Source: Boesenbergia rotunda (lineage: Eukaryota; Streptophyta; Magnoliopsida; Zingiberales; Zingiberaceae). Taken from it: a DNA stretch of 64,000 nucleotides. The position numbers and the translations under genes were made by a program. The notes under the pieces were generated by a model. It saw only the letters and a program-made list of their open reading frames with translations. It did not search any database and had not been told where the DNA came from. Each line of letters begins with the position of its first letter. The stretch's first letter is position 1. Of the stretch, positions 1 through 11,259 are shown piece by piece. The stretch lies in the NCBI GenBank assembly GCA_024364735.1, contig JAGFNQ010002306.1, forward strand, positions 181,515 through 245,514, read 5' to 3'.

Positions 1-482
1 ACTTAAGAGGAAGCGGCTGAAGAGATCGAAAAGTAGAGACAACAGAATAGAACACAAAGAAGCAAGTGTGTTGCTGTGTTTTTTGTTGCTGTGAGATCTC
101 TTAGAGCTTACTCTTGAGTGTTCCTGTACATCTTTGAGTGAGTCCCTCTCGTATTCTCCTGTGCTTAACCTTGTATCATTCTGAGAAGCTTGTGGAGAGG
201 TTTCTCCACCGAGAAGGAGACTCTGTTCTATCCGGGACACCGGGGCTTGATCTGCCGACGATCAAGGGATCGCTCACCTTACGAGCACGCCAAGGAGTAG
301 GGGCAAGTTATCCCCGAACCTTGTACATCGAGGTGTTAGCGACTGGTTTGGTTTCTGTTTCTGTTCTGCAGTTATTTGGTTTCTGTATTTGTTTCCGCTG
401 CCTAACCCTAACTGCAGAGAAAGATCAAAAAGAGCCAAAATCTCTTGTCTTGGCTATTCACACCCCCCTCTCTAGCCCAACA
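1..482 (+). mobile_element. 3' part of a copia-type LTR (family L1), right end only
   Basis: The segment has the R/U5 layout of Sirevirus-type LTRs: a leader-like block near 190-330, a 'tccgctgcctaac' stretch near 387, then the usual terminal 'cacccccctctctagc' and a CCCAACA end at 482. A related copy lies at 14389-14792. It joins abruptly to another LTR at 483, so this is the right edge of a plus-strand element inserted in the 3' LTR of the minus-strand element at 483-6249. Its left end is outside the window. An apparent 116-residue open frame at 138-488 lies inside it and has no coding features. Confidence 0.7.
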
Positions 483-901
483 GCTTAGTCCCTCGGACCA
501 ATACTTCATTCCCTAGCAATCCTTCGCCAGGTGCCTAGCAGCCCTTCGCTAGGTCTTCTTTGCCTAGCAGCCCTTCGCTAGGTGCCTAGCAGCCCTTCGC
601 TAGGTGCCTAGCAGTCCTTCGCTAGGTCTTAACGTTTCGATACCTAGCAGCCCTTCGCTAGGTGCCTAGCAGCCCTTCGCTAGGTCTTAAGGTTTCGATA
701 CCTAGCAGCCCTTCGCTAGGTGCCCAGCAGCCCTTCGCTGGGACTTAGGGTTTCGATGCCTAGATTAACTAGGACTTTTCTTCAACTAAGGTTACTTCTC
801 TTTTGCTCCCCTTTGTCTGTTCAATGTATCACTGACTTAAGTGTATTGTCAAACATTAAAACACTTAAAGAGGAATATTATTGATGCAACTTGCACCAAC
901 A
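483..901 (-). mobile_element. 5' portion of the NA1 3' LTR, truncated by insertion
   Basis: It matches 5791-6249 closely in order and content and ends in CCAACA at 901, next to a minus-strand polypurine tract (plus strand 'aatctcccccttttt'). The low-coordinate end is cut by the L1 LTR. The sequence just after the L1 end (GCTTA) is a candidate 5-bp target duplication whose partner is outside the window. Confidence 0.75.
525..752. repeat. Minisatellite of about 20-22 bp in the LTR ('cctagcagcccttcgctagg')
   Basis: The unit 'cctagcagcccttcgctagg' recurs in tandem, interleaved with 'tcttaaggtttcgata' spacers. Each unit is partly self-complementary (cctagc...gctagg). The same array occurs in the other LTR at 5835-6092 with a different arrangement of units. 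Confidence 0.85.
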
Positions 902-3634
902 ATCTCCCCCTTTTTGATGTTTGACAATAACTTAAATTAGATTGGTTTAAGGGGCTGACTCACTATCCTTGGGGAAAAATTTACTTTAGTTTTGAACATT
1001 TTTGATCCTCTAGGAAAAAATTTATTAGAAAAGAAATTTCTAACTTAAGCATACCTCTCCCCCTTTGTCATACATAAAAAAAAATAAGAAAATACTTGCA
1101 CCAACAATGAGAAATTTTGGTTCTTTTGGAAAATACTTGGTGCAGAAATTTTGAAAGCATTGTATTTTGAATGATATATTGCATTTTTGAAAAAAAAATG
1201 CATAAGTTTAAAAAAGATGTTATGCGCTTTGAAAAGTACAAGTACTTTGAAAATGATCTTTAACAACATGCAAGTACTTTTTGAAATAATTTGTAATTTT
1301 TTTAAAAAAAATATAAAGTACTTTTTGGAAAATGCATAACTTTTGAAAAAAAGTTATTTTGGAAAATATAAGTATTATGCCTATTTTGCAAGTACTAACT
1401 ATTTTTGAAAGAGATGAGACTTTGAGAACTATAAGTAATTTTTGAAACATAATATTTTACTTGACTAAGTTTCTTTTCCAGTCTGACACAATCCTAGGAA
1501 ACCTTGTTGACTACAAGGACATTTTCTAAGTGTCCTGGAATTTCTTCAAACTCAAGTAAATATTGTTTCAATGATAATTTCATAGACTAATAGTATTTTG
1601 AAAGACTACTTATGTTTCTAGCAAGATTTGAAAATACAGCGCATGAAAACATTTAAGATATTCAATAATTCTTTTAATTTAATCTCCCCCTAAACTTGAC
1701 CCAGTCCTGGGAAGCTTGTTGACCACAAGTACTCTTCCTCTAAGTCTTAAGGTTTGATTCAAATTAAAGAAATTATCTAATAATTTCAAAATAATTAATT
1801 AAACAAAATTATTTCAGAAGTTTGATTTATACTCCCCCTAAAGTTGACACATCCTAGGAGTCCTTGTAGATTATGAAGTGGACTTTCCTCTGTGTCTTTA
1901 GGATTTATCAAAATCAAATAAGACAGATAAATTTTACAACATAAACCTTTTTCGAAAAACACAAGTGATAACGATTTAAAGCTCAGTTTTCAAAAAGTAT
2001 TTTCAAATAATAGTAATTTTTACAGTGTAGTTTTCGAAAGCCAAAAAAAATGAAAATCACTCCCCCTGTATCCGATACCGTTTGACTCTATCTAAGTGTC
2101 TTAAGGAACTTTAGTGTTGTCCTAAGAGGGTTGTGTCTAATTGCGTGAGTCAAACAATTTTTGAAAAGATATAATTTTTGAAAAACGTATAATATGTATA
2201 TTCAATCAGACAAGCATGAATTCCATAAAAACATTATTATGTTGAAACACTATTTTGAAAATATATTTTTAGAAAAATATTCTAATGATTTTGAAAAATA
2301 ATTTTGAAAAATATTTTTCAATTCATTAGTCCTTAACATCTCACCCATTTTAGATGTATCAATACAACAAGCATAGTTGTCTTATAGGTGTATTGTGAGA
2401 TGCTTGAATCATTTTTCTTAATTTATTATTAACTTTAAGTTTTAATTGAAGCTTGTGTTAGATTTGAATTTGACAAGAAGTAACTTGAATTTGAATTTCA
2501 AAAATTGGCTTCCAGGTCTTGGCGAGGCACTAGGTCTTCTTTGGCCGTAGCCTTATTGGATCATCAACCCTTTCCTTGACAAAGCCTTTTAATAAAATTT
2601 CATTTTCAAAATTACTTTTTAAAAAATTCTGGTCTAACTAGTTTGGGTCTTGGATCGGTACCTTCGGCTAGTTTCACCAGTCTAAAGGGACCAAGTATAC
2701 TTGATCTTATTAGAATTGGCTTCCCTAACGTACTATCATCTCACCGCCACCCAATACTAGGTTGATCAAGTTTCAATTATTCTTTTTCCTATAGCCATTC
2801 TAATATGTGCATAAAATTTAAATATGAATGATATGTCATATATTCAAAAGAAATAGCAGATGCATGGCATGACAATTATGCATGAGTCAAACAATTCAAA
2901 TCATTTTATTTAAGTTTCTAAAAATGTATCAAATTGCCGATTTGATACATGTCGAGTGAACCCGCGAATATGTCAACCCACTTTGACATATTTAATGTTA
3001 TTAATTTTAATTGTCATAGTTTGGGTAAAATTTTTATTTTAGTTTGAGTTTAAGTCATTTAAGATTTTAGTTGAATTCAGGTTAATTAAGAGTTGATTGG
3101 ATTAGAAAATTAATTAGTCAATTAAGAATAAATGAATTTAAGTTTCAATTAATGATTAAATTAAATTTGAATTTGAATTTAAATCTGAATTTGAATTTAA
3201 TTTAACTTTGAATTTAATTTAACTTTGAATTTCGAATTTAATTTAATTTGAATTTAATTTAAGTTTAAATTTGAATTTTAATTTAAGTTTGAATTAAGAT
3301 TTAATTTGAATTTAATTAAGATTTAATTTGAATTTAATTAAGATTTAATTAAGATTTAATTTGAATTTAATTAAGATTTAATTAAGATTTAATTTGAATT
3401 TAATTAAGATTGAAATGATTAATTAATAATTGTGGATTCAAATTCATCATTTTCATTATTTCGAAAATTTCTTCTTCATCTTTATCTATCTTTTCAAGTT
3501 TTTCTAATAATTTTGATTTATTTGAATTTTTATAATTTTTATTGACTATGGCCTTTATCTTAGAAAATTCTATCTCCTCCTCAAGATTAGATTTTTCAAT
3601 ATCCTCACAGTAGGTGGAGAAATTGGGGCACTAG
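902..3634 (-). other. Non-coding 3' internal region of NA1 with several polypurine tracts
   Basis: No supported gene. Read on the minus strand it carries repeated polypurine tracts (plus-strand pyrimidine runs near 902, 1052, 1681, 1831 and 2060), the multi-PPT arrangement known from Sireviruses. Three of them precede a similar 'tgacac.atcctagga...ccttgt' phrase, so they look like copies of one module. The 1060-2300 part is A/T-rich with many 'ttttgaaaa' words. 3150-3420 is a low-complexity run of AATTTAATTTGAATTT units. Confidence 0.6.
3150..3420. repeat. AATTTGA/AATTTAA low-complexity tract
   Basis: Irregular 6-12 bp words of A and T with occasional G or C. A comparable tract sits at 33590-33980, also between the gag end and the downstream part of a minus-strand copia element, so it seems to be a feature of this lineage. 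Confidence 0.8.
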
Positions 3635-4579
3635 TTAAAGTTTTATAATAATTAAGTTATCATCTAGGAGGATTTTATTTTTATTATCCTCAACAATATA
3701 TTCAACAAAATCTTCTTTATCCTCAAGATTTTCAATAATTTTAGGGTCATCTTTAGAATTATCTTTAAGGTTTTCAAATTTGAATTCGGAGTTATCCTTA
3801 GGGTTTTCAAATTTGAATTCGGAATTATCCTTAGGATTTTAAAATTTGAATTCCGAATTATCCTTAGGAATTTCAAATTTGAATTCCGAATTATCCTTAG
3901 GATTAGTTTTGTCGGAATTAAAATTATCAGAACTAATTTTATCAGAAAAATTATCAGAATTAATTTTCTCAGATAAATTATCAGAATTAATTTTATCAGA
4001 TAAATTATCAGAATTAATTTTATCAGATAAATTATCAGAATTAATTTTATCAGATAAATTATCAAAATTTATTTTCTCAGATAAATTATCAGAATTTATT
4101 TTCTCAGATAAATTATCAGAATTTATTTTCTCAGATAAATTAACAGAATTTATTTTCTCAGATAAATTATCAGAATTAATTTCATCAATTTCTGAATTGA
4201 TATTCTGAATTAAACAATTAATTTCGGATATTTTGATCATATTCACGTTTTGTAATTTAACATACAAAGAGTTAATTTTACAATGCAGTAAATCTATTTT
4301 ATCAGAAAAATTAACTACTTTATCACATGGCAGTGTAGGAACTTGGAAAATTTTTGGAACATAAATCTTGTGTACCTTCGCCGGACACTTGTTTTTGTAA
4401 TGTCCGTATTTCTTGCATTTGAAGCATTGTACATGACTTTTGTCCCTCCAGTTTCCTGGCGCTGGTGTCTCCTTCGCCGTCGGTGATGTAGACCGAATCT
4501 TACGAGTAGGGCACTGATTTTTATAGTGCCCTCTCTCCATGCACGTGAAACAAATAACATGGAATTTAAAATTTGACAT
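3635..4579 (-). pseudogene. Gag-like protein with two CCHC zinc knuckles and KINSDNLSE repeats
   Basis: From ATG at 4579 the frame runs 314 codons to TAA at 3635-3637, broken once by TAA at 3839-3841. The first 65 residues hold two CCHC knuckles (CFTCMERGHYKNQC and CFKCKKYGHYKNKC), the RNA-binding motif of retroviral Gag. After a linker come about ten copies of a 9-residue unit of the KINSDNLSE type (residues about 140-215), then about four 11-residue units of the NPKDNSEFKFE type. The capsid-type N-terminal region seen in the complete copia element at 34319-35982 is absent, since the knuckles begin within 15 residues of the start. The start lies about 95 nt after the primer site, so it is the first frame of the element. 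A nucleic-acid-binding role is likely; the repeat region has no known role. Confidence 0.65.
3940..4180. repeat. 27-bp tandem repeat coding for the 9-residue units
   Basis: The plus-strand unit has the form 'ttatcagaattaattttatc'+'agataaa', about nine copies with few changes. The length stays a multiple of three, so the minus-strand frame is kept through the array. Confidence 0.85.
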
Positions 4580-4671
4580 TGAAATTAAATTATACCTGAT
4601 TCCCCCCTGGGCTCCCCCTCAACTCTTGGCGTTGTTGCTCCGTCGGCGGTTAGTCCAGTGAAGAGCGGCTC

Positions 4672-4685
4672 GGCTCTGATACCAA
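4672..4685 (-). other. tRNA-Met type primer binding site of NA1
   Basis: The plus strand reads ggctctgataccaa, so the minus strand is TTGGTATCAGAGCC, the site used by most plant copia elements. It directly follows the LTR end (...TCCCACA). Confidence 0.85.
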
Positions 4686-4686
4686 T

Positions 4687-6249
4687 TGTGGGACCGGTGC
4701 CGTCGATAGAGGGGGGGTGAATATCGACCATGAAAAATCTTTCGGAATTCTTCGTAAAACTTTCGTTCTGGACTTAGAATATTAGTAGCGCAGCGGAAAA
4801 TAAATAGAACGAAAAACAAAGCAAAGGACAATGACACGCGGGATTTATTTACATGGTTCCCGACCCCCCTGGGTCAGTACGTCCAAGGCCTATGTACTCG
4901 GCGTGAGTCCACTATTGGTCTCCTTTCCGGAATTTTCGGAGGCGGAGAAAACCCATCTTACAGTTTACAATTACAAGCAATAATATGAAAGTTAAGTGCG
5001 GAATAAATAAAAGCGAACTGAACAAAAATCTGAAACTCGGCCGATCTGGACCTCCGAAGTGCCGCGCACTTCCTCCTGGAGCCTCCTGGTCGTAGAGCCT
5101 CGTTTCTAGCGCGTTGTCGTCGGTCAGAATGCTTGGAATGGTACTTAGCAGTTGTGTCTGAAGCAGAGGGGTCGAAGCCCCTTATATAGGCATCCTGGGG
5201 GCGCCTCGAAAGACTCGGTCAAACTTTATCCCTGCGCCTACCTCGCCACAGCTGATAACAGCTTTGACCAGGGCACCCCGGATGCTCCGGGCACCCCCGT
5301 GAGGGCTTATCCTGTGTTCTGACTTCGAAACAGCAAAACAGCTTCGAATCCGGGCGCCCCGGACGCTCCGGGCGCCCCGGTTGACACCTGTTCTGCCTGC
5401 TTCACCATAACATGCATTTTTACCTTTGGCTGGAGGCGCCCCCACTGTTGGGGGCGCCCCCAACACTGGGGGCGCCCTGCTTAGGGCCTCCAGCAGCCTA
5501 TTCTTTCTTCCACTTTTGGTACCTGCAAGATACAAAACCACATAGCACATATACATATAATTTTAGTCTTAAGGACTTGGTTCGGACTTCGGATTTGCAC
5601 GAAATCCTAGGTCGAACCGGCACGAGTTCCTATCCCCGAGAACTCGCCCTTCACCTACTCCTTTCAGGAGACGGTTGCCACCCAGCCCTTCGGGTGGACT
5701 TTTGCTTAGCTTCGCTTCCGATACTTCCGGACCTCGAGACGCCCAAACCCTGACCCGTCTCTACTCCTGTCCTTAGTCATCGCTCAGCTAAGTTGCTTAG
5801 TCCCTCGGACCAATACTTCATTCCCTAGCAATCCTTCGCCAGGTGCCTAGCAGCCCTTCGCTAGGTCTTCTTTGCCTAGCAGCCCTTCGCTAGGTGCCTA
5901 GCAGTCCTTCGCTAGGTCTTAAGGTTTCGATACCTAGCAGCCCTTCGCTAGGTGCCTAGCAGCCCTTCGCTAGGTCTTAAGGTTTCGATACCTAGCAGCC
6001 CTTCGCTAGGTGCCTAGCAGCCCTTCGCTAGGTCTTAAGGTTTTGATACCTAGCAGCCCTTCGCTAGGTGCCCAGCAGCCCTTCGCTGGGACTTAGGGTT
6101 TCGATGCCTAGATTAACTAGGACTTTTCTTCAACTAAGGTTACTTATCTTTTGCTCCCCTTTGTCTGTTCAATGTATCACTAACTTAAGTGTATTGTCAA
6201 ACATTAAAACACTTAAAGAGGAATATCATTGATGTAACTTGCACCAACA
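4687..6249 (-). mobile_element. 5' LTR of NA1 (1,563 bp)
   Basis: Its minus-strand ends are TGTTGG... and ...CCCACA. A TATA box lies at about 5182-5190 (minus strand CCTATATAAGG). Upstream of it in the minus sense (5190-5490) is a cluster of GGGGCGCC / GGCGCCCC palindromes, as in the LTR at 36254-37609. The R/U5 part ends in the typical 'ttcacccccccctctat'. The minisatellite of the other LTR lies at 5835-6092. Confidence 0.8.
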
Positions 6250-8684
6250 CTACCTGCCCACAATGATAGTGAAAAAACGCGGTCCTCGCTCAACTTGTAG
6301 GTATTCCAGACTCTCGTCCCCGCACGAGTTATAAGCGGGCTCAGCTCCCGTGCACCCCTCGGATCGGCTCTCAGTCGGACGCGTGGCGGCCCACACTCCC
6401 TGAGTCATGCCCGACCGAGAGTCCAGATTCTCGCCTTGCCAGCGAATTATAAGCGGACCAGCATCGCGCACCACTTAGGTTAGTGTCTCCGATCGTGACG
6501 GCCCACGCTCCTGAGAATCGGCTTGACCGGGTGTCCAGACTCTTGCCTTGCAAGCAAGTTATAAGCGGGCCTAGCTCCCATGCCCCACTTTGCTCAGAGT
6601 CTCCGATCGGACGCGTGGCAGCCCACGCTCCTGAGAATCGGCTTGAGCACGTGTCCAGACTCTCATTCTCACGAGTTATAACCGGGATCCGCTCCCAACC
6701 ACCCCTCGGATCAGCTCTCAGTCGGACGTGTGGCGACCCACGCTCCCTGAGTCTTGCCCGACTGAGAGTCCAGACTCTTGCCTTGCCAGCAAGTTATAAG
6801 CAGGCTCAGCTCCCACTCTGCTCAGTGTCTCCGATCAGACGCGTGGCGACTCACGCTCCTGAGAATCGGCCTGAGCAAGTGTCGAGACTCTCGTTCTCAC
6901 GAGTTATAACTGGGATCCGCTCCCAACCACCCCTCGGATCGGCTCTCAGTCGGACGCGTGGCGGCCCACGCTCCCTGAGTCTTGCCTGACCGAGAGTCCA
7001 TACTCTTGCCTTGCCAGCAAGTTATAAGCGGGCTCAGCTCCCGTGCCACACTCTGCTCAGTGTCTCTGATCGGACGCGTGGCGGCCCATGCTCCTGAGAA
7101 TCGGCCTGAGCAAGTGTCCAGACTCTCCTTCTCATGAGTTATAACCGGGATCCGCTCCCAACCACCTCTCGGATCGGCTCTCAGTCGGACGCGTGACGGC
7201 TCACGCTCCTTGAGTCTTGCCTGACCGAGAGTCCAGTCTCTTGCCTTGCTAGCAAGTTATAAGCGGGCTCAGCTCCCGTGCCCCACTCTGCTCAGTGACT
7301 CCGATCGGACGAGTGGCGGCCCACGCTCTGAGAATCGGATTGAGCAAGTGCCAGACTCTTGTTCTCATGACTTATAACCGGGATCCTCTCCTAAGCACCC
7401 CTCGAATCGGCTCTCAGTCAGACGCGTGGCGGCTCACGCTCCCTGAGTCTTGCCCGACCGAGAGTCCAGACTCTTGCCTTGCCAGCAAGTTATAAGCGGG
7501 CTCAGGTCCCGTGCCCCACTCTGCTTAGTGTCTCTGATCGGACGCGTGGCGGCCCACGCTCTTGACAATCGACCTGAGCAAGTGTCCAAACTCTCGTTCT
7601 CACAAGTTATAACCAGGATCCGCTCCCAACCACCCCTCGGATCGGCTCTCAGTCGGACGCGTGGCGACCCACGCTCCCTGAGTCTTGCCCGACCGAGAGT
7701 CCAAACTCTTGCCTTGCCAGCAAGTTATAAGTGGGCTCAGGTCCCGTGCCCCACTCTGCTCAGTGTCTCGGATCGGATGCGTGACGGCCCACGCTCATGA
7801 GAATCGGCCTGAGCAAGTGTCCAGACTCTCGTTCTCACGAGTTATAACCGGGATCCGCTCCCAACCACCCCTCGGATCGGCTCTCAGTCGAACGCGTGGT
7901 GGCCCATGCTCCCTGAGTCTTGCCCGACCGAGAGTCCAGACTCATGCCTTGCTAGCAAGTTATAAGCGAGCTCAGTTCCCATGCCCCACTCTACTCAGTG
8001 TCTTTGATCGGACGTGTGGCGGCCCACGCTCCTGAGAATCGGCCTGAGCAAGTGTCCAGACTCTCGTTCTCACGAGTTATAACTGGGATCTGCTCCCAAC
8101 CACCCCTCGGATCGGCTCTTAGTCGGGCGCATGGCGGCCCACGCTCCCTGAGTCTTGCCCGACCGAGAGTCCAGACTCTTGCCTTGCCAGCAAGATATAA
8201 GCGGGCTCAGCTTCCGTGCCCCACTCTACTCAGTGTCTCCGATCGAACGCATGGCGGCACACGCTCCTGAGAATTGGCTTGAGCAAGTGTCCAGACTCTC
8301 GTTCTCACGAGTTATAACCGAGATCCTCTCCCAACCATACCTAGGATCGTCTCTCAGTCGGACGCGTGGCAGCCCACGCTCCATGAGTCTTGCCCGACCG
8401 AGAGTCTAGACTCTTGCCTTGCCAGCAAGTTATAAGCAGGCTCAGCTCCCGTGCCCCACTCTGCTCAGTGTCTCCGATCGGACGCGTGGTGGCCCATGCT
8501 CCTGAGAATCAGCCTGAGCAAGTGTCCAGACTCTCGTTCTCACGAGTTATAACCGAGATTCCCTCCCAACCACCCCTCGGATCGGCTCTCAGCAGGACGT
8601 GTGATGGCCCATGCTCCCTGAGTATCCACCGACCGAGTGTCCAGACTCTTGCCCTGCTAGCAAGTTATAAGCGGGCCTAGCTCC
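6250..8684. repeat. 235-bp dimeric tandem satellite (array A), about 10 copies
   Basis: The word 'gagttataaccggg' or a variant recurs at 6673, 6901, 7136, 7369, 7604, 7839, 8074, 8309 and 8544, so the period is 228-235 bp. Each unit is two diverged halves of about 117 bp. One has 'gagttataaccgggatcc'; the other has 'caagttataagcgggctc'. Both share 'ggacgcgtggcggcccacgc' and 'gtccagactct'. Overlapping open frames of 60-170 codons follow the repeat and are not genes. The array resumes after the solo LTR, at 9626. Confidence 0.9.
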
Positions 8685-9625
8685 TGATAGATCGATCGGC
8701 GTGCTAGAGGGGGGGTGAATAGCACTTTTTTGGTTGAATCTCTACAATGTTGTTAGCGCAGCGGAAACAATAATATGCAAAAGGAATATAAGAACAATGC
8801 TAACAACAATACTTAACTTGGTATCCACCTAGATGGGTGACTAATCCAAGGATCCACGCACATACACCACTTCCACTATGAAAAATCCCCTTTCAGGTGG
8901 AGAAACCTTTACAGTGGTGATCTTCCACTTTACAGAATGTAGTAAAATGAGAGAGAGGAAGTTGAGAAAACTTTTCACATGAGCAGCACTTCGTTATTGT
9001 ACGGAACCGTACCGCTCACGTGCAAAAAAGTCCTCCTTTTATAGGAGAACAGGATAAACTCGCAGTCTGTCCAGCCCCACACCAGTCGACTGCCCCTGGG
9101 GCAGTCGACTGGTCTAGCATTAATTGCTAGCCAACGGCTAGTTTCGGGGTGTTACCAATCGACTGCCTCTAGGCCAGTCAACTGGTAGAAGGCTGAAAAC
9201 CTTCTGTGAGTTTTGGCAGTCGACTGCCCTCCGGCCAGTCGAGTGCCCTGCCTCTCAGCTTAGTTTCAGCCACTCTGAACCTTCTCCTTCACGTGTGCTT
9301 TCAGGTCCACTCCCTTGGCTCGCCCCTTGAAGTCATCTTCCTCTGGCTCTCGTCCCTCGGATGCGCACACAAGCCTTCCCTTGGCTTGCCTCCATGCTAC
9401 CCTTCACGTGTGCCCTTGAAGTCCACTTCCCGGCTTGCCCTTGGAGTCCTCCTCCCTCGGCTCTCGTCCCTCGGATTTGTTCACCATGTGTGATCCTCCA
9501 AGTCCTGCAAACTCAATCACACACATCAAATACAACATAACACTCTAACCTTAAACATATTCACACACACACACACACATCAAAACCATGATCTTCCAAT
9601 CATTTTAGGGCCGATTGCCTCAACA
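8685..9625 (-). mobile_element. Solo LTR of family X (941 bp) inside satellite A
   Basis: Its minus-strand ends are TGTTGAGGCAATC... and ...GATCTATCA. The start matches the LTR at 52399. It carries CAGTCGACTG palindromes (9084-9240) upstream in the minus sense of a TATA box near 9037 (CCTATAAAAGGAGG), and the usual 'ttcacccccccctctagcac' end. It is flanked by GCTCC (8680-8684) and GCTCT (9626-9630), a 5-bp target duplication with one change. No internal region is present. Confidence 0.85.
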
Positions 9626-9870
9626 GCTCTCGTGCCTCACTCAACTCAGTGTTTCCGATCGGACGCGTGGCGGCCCACGCTCCTGAGAATCGACCTGAGC
9701 TGGTGTCCAGACTCTCGTCTCCTCACGAGTTATAAGCGGGCTCGACCCCTGTGCACCCCTTGGTTCGGCTCTCAGTCGGATGCGTGGCGGCCCACTCTCC
9801 CTGAGTCCTAACCGACCGAGTGTCCTATCCCTCGCCTTTACGCCATCTATGAGCTGGTGAGCCTTTAGTG
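9626..9870. repeat. Continuation of satellite A after the solo LTR
   Basis: About one more unit, starting 'ctcgtgcctcactcaactcagtg'. Removing the solo LTR restores the repeat register. Similarity fades near 9850. Confidence 0.8.
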
Positions 9871-10273
9871 GTTCCTTGCCCTGACTCCTAGTTCGGGTGA
9901 GTGACAATTTTACTTAATCGAATTCTAGTCTCCGGAGGCTCTGTCGATCTTGCTTGAGTGGCTAGCACTTAAAAGCTATCGTGCTCAAGTGTTTTACTCT
10001 ATCGCTCATGAAGGTCGAATCATTCAATTGCACTCCCTTCCGAGTGGCTGATACATAGAAACCCTCGCACTCGGGTATCTCACGTGCTCGCTCAGCAAAA
10101 TGAGTCGGACGAGCATTCCCTCACTCGGGTCACTTGCGCCCGGACCCCCGACACTTAAATGACAAGCATATAAAGGAAAAAGACTAGCATTCAGAGGCAT
10201 GCTATTACAAAAACGAGGCTCAGCCTCCACCAAAAAGAAAGGAAGCAAAGGGAGCGCCTCCCACAACGATTGC
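9871..10273. other. Non-coding spacer between satellite A and the coiled-coil pseudogene
   Basis: No gene or clear repeat is seen. Given the orientation of the next gene it would lie in that transcript's 3' region. Confidence 0.4.
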
Positions 10274-11255
10274 TTAAGACCTACGGGCATATCGTTGGGA
10301 CTCGACATAAGCCCGGACTTGCTTCAACTCCTGCCGGGCTGCCTTCAGCTCCGCCCACTAGATGTCGTGCTCCTTCCTGAGTCACTGAAGGTCCCCCGAG
10401 CAAGCACTCAGCTCTTCCTCCTTGGTCCGAAGATCTGCGCATAGCGCAAAGGCTGCTTGGCACGTTTCCAGGAGCTCTGCCTTGACCTTGGCCAGTTCCG
10501 CATTAGCCTGGCTCTCGAGGTCCCAGGTTGTGCGCTCTGTTTGCTCCAGGCTGGTAATCCGACGTTGCGCATGGGCGACCGATGCGTCAGCAGAGTCCAG
10601 CTCTGACATGAGCTCTTCAAGACGAGCCGCCGAGTAGGCAGCACGATCCCGAAGGTCCAAGTTCTCGGCACGCAACCGGTTTAGAGTATCCCCGTTAAAC
10701 TGCAGCTCCGAATTGCGGAGCTGCGTCTCCAGTCTCTCCGCCCGGGCTTCTGTCCGCTACAGAACCCGAGCGTAACTCATCAGACAAACAGCCATGTCAT
10801 AGGCTGAGCCGAAGAACTGCAGGAAAGGCAACAAGTATTTAAAGGCATAGAAAGAAGCACGGATAAAAGGAGAAGCAAACCTGACTAGCCCCCAAGAGGA
10901 AGGCATTAGCTCGGCTAGTTGGGCTCCAGTAGCTGGCCTCCTGAAGGCCTTCATAGAAACGCTCGCCGAGCGGGGCGTACAAATGAATCTCCCGAGCCGC
11001 CTCCCGTGGCCCAGGCCAAGTGGCAGGTGCCTCCTGATAGCCCATGGTGGGGTCGGCACGGGACGGCATAACCAGATGCAAGGGTCGATTGATAGCAGCC
11101 CCCGCGGCGAAAGGAGAGGGGACCTCGCGGGTCGGCATGCTTGAAGAGCCGGCCTGGGTCGTAAGGGGCGTAGGAAGAGTGGCCCCCTGAACAGAGATCA
11201 CTGGAGTGAGAGCCGCATGTACGGGCATAACAGAGGTGTAGGGATCTCCCGACAT
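10274..11255 (-). pseudogene. Spliced coiled-coil protein of retroelement-associated type, decayed
   Basis: Exon A runs from ATG at 11255 to 10881 and is proline-rich and low in complexity, ending near NAFLLGASQ. A 64-nt intron follows (minus strand GTTTGCTTCT...CCTGCAG, 10817-10880), splitting between codons. Exon B starts FFGSAYDMAVCLMSYARVL and becomes a long coiled coil (10675-10382: RAENLDLRDRAAYSAARLEE and on, rich in E, L, R, A). Exon B is broken by TAG 10757-10759, TGA 10382-10384 and TAG 10358-10360, all in one frame, ending at TAA 10274-10276. The layout resembles the C-terminal half of plant 'putative gypsy type transposon' proteins (PF04195-like); that is family recollection, not proof. 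An N-terminal counterpart may be at 49491. Confidence 0.5.
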
Positions 11256-11259
11256 TATA

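Larger units (their letters stand above)
483..6249 (-). mobile_element. Non-autonomous Sirevirus-like copia element (NA1)
   Basis: It is read on the minus strand. The 5' LTR is 4687-6249, the tRNA-Met type primer site is 4672-4685, a gag-like frame is 3635-4579, a long non-coding 3' part follows, and the start of the 3' LTR is 483-901. Both LTR pieces begin TGTTGGTGCAAGTT on the minus strand and carry the same 'cctagcagcccttcgctagg' minisatellite. There is no protease, integrase or reverse transcriptase. A block near 2510-2580 (in a spacer rich in AATTTGAATTT) resembles 34150-34220 of the pol-bearing copia element at 29895-37609, which suggests NA1 is a deletion derivative of a related Sirevirus. 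Confidence 0.75.

Noticed and set aside
525..752. Regular short repeats resembling a CRISPR array
   Set aside because: Spacers are not unique, units vary in length, and the array lies in a plant LTR and recurs in the second LTR.
3664..4065. 133-codon frame rich in I, L and K on the minus strand
   Set aside because: A shifted frame of the 27-bp repeat in the gag-like gene; the CCHC-bearing frame is the meaningful one.
6483..8680. A ladder of 60-170 codon open frames on the plus strand
   Set aside because: They repeat with the 235-bp satellite period and have no protein features; the frames follow from the repeat.
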